NCBI GenBank assembly: GCA_039805865.1
Contig: JBDLTI010000044.1
Location: 1-13,940, forward strand
DNA: 13,940 nucleotides
DNA from: Fluviibacter sp039805865
GTDB taxonomy: Bacteria > Pseudomonadota > Gammaproteobacteria > Burkholderiales > Rhodocyclaceae
Reading direction: 5' to 3'
Shown here piece by piece: positions 13,282 to 13,940 of the stretch. How positions within the stretch are numbered: the stretch's first letter is position 1; each line of letters opens with the position of its first letter. The notes under the pieces are model-generated. The model made no database searches and was not told the DNA's origin. It saw only the letters and a program-made list of their open reading frames with translations. Made by a program: the position numbers and the translations under genes.

Positions 13282-13940
13282 ATGACGCTTTGCGTGGAAT
13301 CTTATGACGAATTAGCGGGTAAAAAGATCCTGCTCGGTGTAACGGGTGGTATCGCAGCCTACAAGAGTGCAGAGTTGGTGCGTTTGCTAAAGAAAGCCGG
13401 CGCACAGGTGGTGGTGGTTATGACGGAAGCGGCAACGCGCTTCGTGACACCGCTCACGTTTCAGGCGCTATCGGGTAACCCGGTAGCCGTGGATGCCTGG
13501 GATCCTGAAAAGGGCGGTGGCATGACCCATATCGATCTGACCCGGTCCTCTGATCTGATGGTGATTGCACCGGCCTCGGCAGATTTTATGGCGAAAGTGG
13601 CTCAGGGGCGCGCTGATGACCTGTTGTCAGCACTTGTGTTGGCGCGTGATTGCCCTTTAGCCATTGCGCCAGCGATGAACCGTCAGATGTGGTCTAACCC
13701 GGCAACCCAGCGCAGTAAGCAACTGCTGGAAAGTGATGGCATTGCCATTTGGGGACCTGGTATCGGTGAGCAGGCTTGTGGCGAGACTGGCGAAGGCCGC
13801 ATGCTGGAATCGTGTGAGTTAGCCGAGGCTGTCATTGATGCGTTGACGGTTAAGCAGCTGGCCGGAAAAAAGATTGTAATGACGGCAGGGCCTACCTTTG
13901 AACCGATTGATCCTGTGCGCGGCATTACGAATCAGTCATC
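13282..13940 (+). CDS. coaBC: Bifunctional phosphopantothenoylcysteine decarboxylase / phosphopantothenate-cysteine ligase, 3'-truncated by window
   Basis: CoaBC performs two steps of coenzyme A synthesis: it joins 4'-phosphopantothenate to cysteine (CoaB) and decarboxylates the product to 4'-phosphopantetheine (CoaC, FMN-dependent). The visible 219 residues hold the complete CoaC flavoprotein domain and the first residues of CoaB. GKKILLGVTGGIAAYK is the N-terminal flavin fold. The decarboxylase residues H83 (HIDLTRSSDL), N133 (APAMNRQMW) and C166 (EQACGETGEGRM) are present and spaced as in E. coli Dfp. CoaB begins around GKKIVMTAGPTFEPIDPVR (about 195-213). The ATG at 13282 has AAAGG 8 bases upstream. 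The frame is open to the window end. It is divergent from radC, as in E. coli. Confidence 0.95.
   Translation, partial: MTLCVESYDELAGKKILLGVTGGIAAYKSAELVRLLKKAGAQVVVVMTEAATRFVTPLTFQALSGNPVAVDAWDPEKGGGMTHIDLTRSSDLMVIAPASADFMAKVAQGRADDLLSALVLARDCPLAIAPAMNRQMWSNPATQRSKQLLESDGIAIWGPGIGEQACGETGEGRMLESCELAEAVIDALTVKQLAGKKIVMTAGPTFEPIDPVRGITNQS

Overview
The window reads as ordinary chromosomal DNA from a betaproteobacterium, most likely of the Neisseriales/Chromobacteriaceae type. This is inferred from the class of the proteins and from gene order, not from a database match. Evidence for this includes a proteobacterial-style hemA, prfA and prmC cluster, a yjcH-actP acetate uptake pair, a DesA-type membrane desaturase, and the coaBC / radC-rpmB-rpmG divergent block also known from enterobacteria. 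Coding density is high, and no insertion sequence, prophage gene, CRISPR array or rRNA was seen.

Layout. (1) 2-1567: 3' part of a large MscS-type mechanosensitive channel gene, cut by the window edge. (2) 1720-3707: yjcH and actP, overlapping by 4 bases, behind a leader with overlapping inverted repeats and closed by a strong terminator at 3738-3770. (3) 3879-8743: hemA, a TSUP-family permease, tRNA-Leu(UAA), prfA, prmC and an orphan TonB-like protein, all on the + strand. Several of these genes overlap by 4 bases, and prfA begins only 17 bases after the tRNA CCA end. (4) 8945-10117: a membrane fatty-acid desaturase with a long leader and its own extended -10 promoter. (5) 10180-11868: prfC (RF3), starting 13 bases after a terminator-like hairpin. 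(6) On the - strand, radC, rpmB and rpmG (13190 down to 11984), meeting prfC at a shared hairpin terminator. (7) 13282-13940: the 5' part of coaBC, divergent from radC and cut by the window edge.

Functionally, three genes act in translation termination: RF1, the PrmC methyltransferase that modifies the RF1 GGQ glutamine, and RF3. They sit beside ribosomal proteins L28 and L33 and a leucine tRNA. HemA uses glutamyl-tRNA to start tetrapyrrole synthesis, CoaBC makes coenzyme A precursors, and ActP brings in acetate.

I did not find a convincing new biological system. The points worth a second look are regulatory: the tRNA-Leu/prfA junction without a Shine-Dalgarno sequence, the terminator/promoter-like element directly in front of prfC, the actP leader structure, and the palindromes around the desaturase promoter. 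The unusual C-terminal tail of the desaturase and the orphan TonB-like protein coupled to prmC are also noted.
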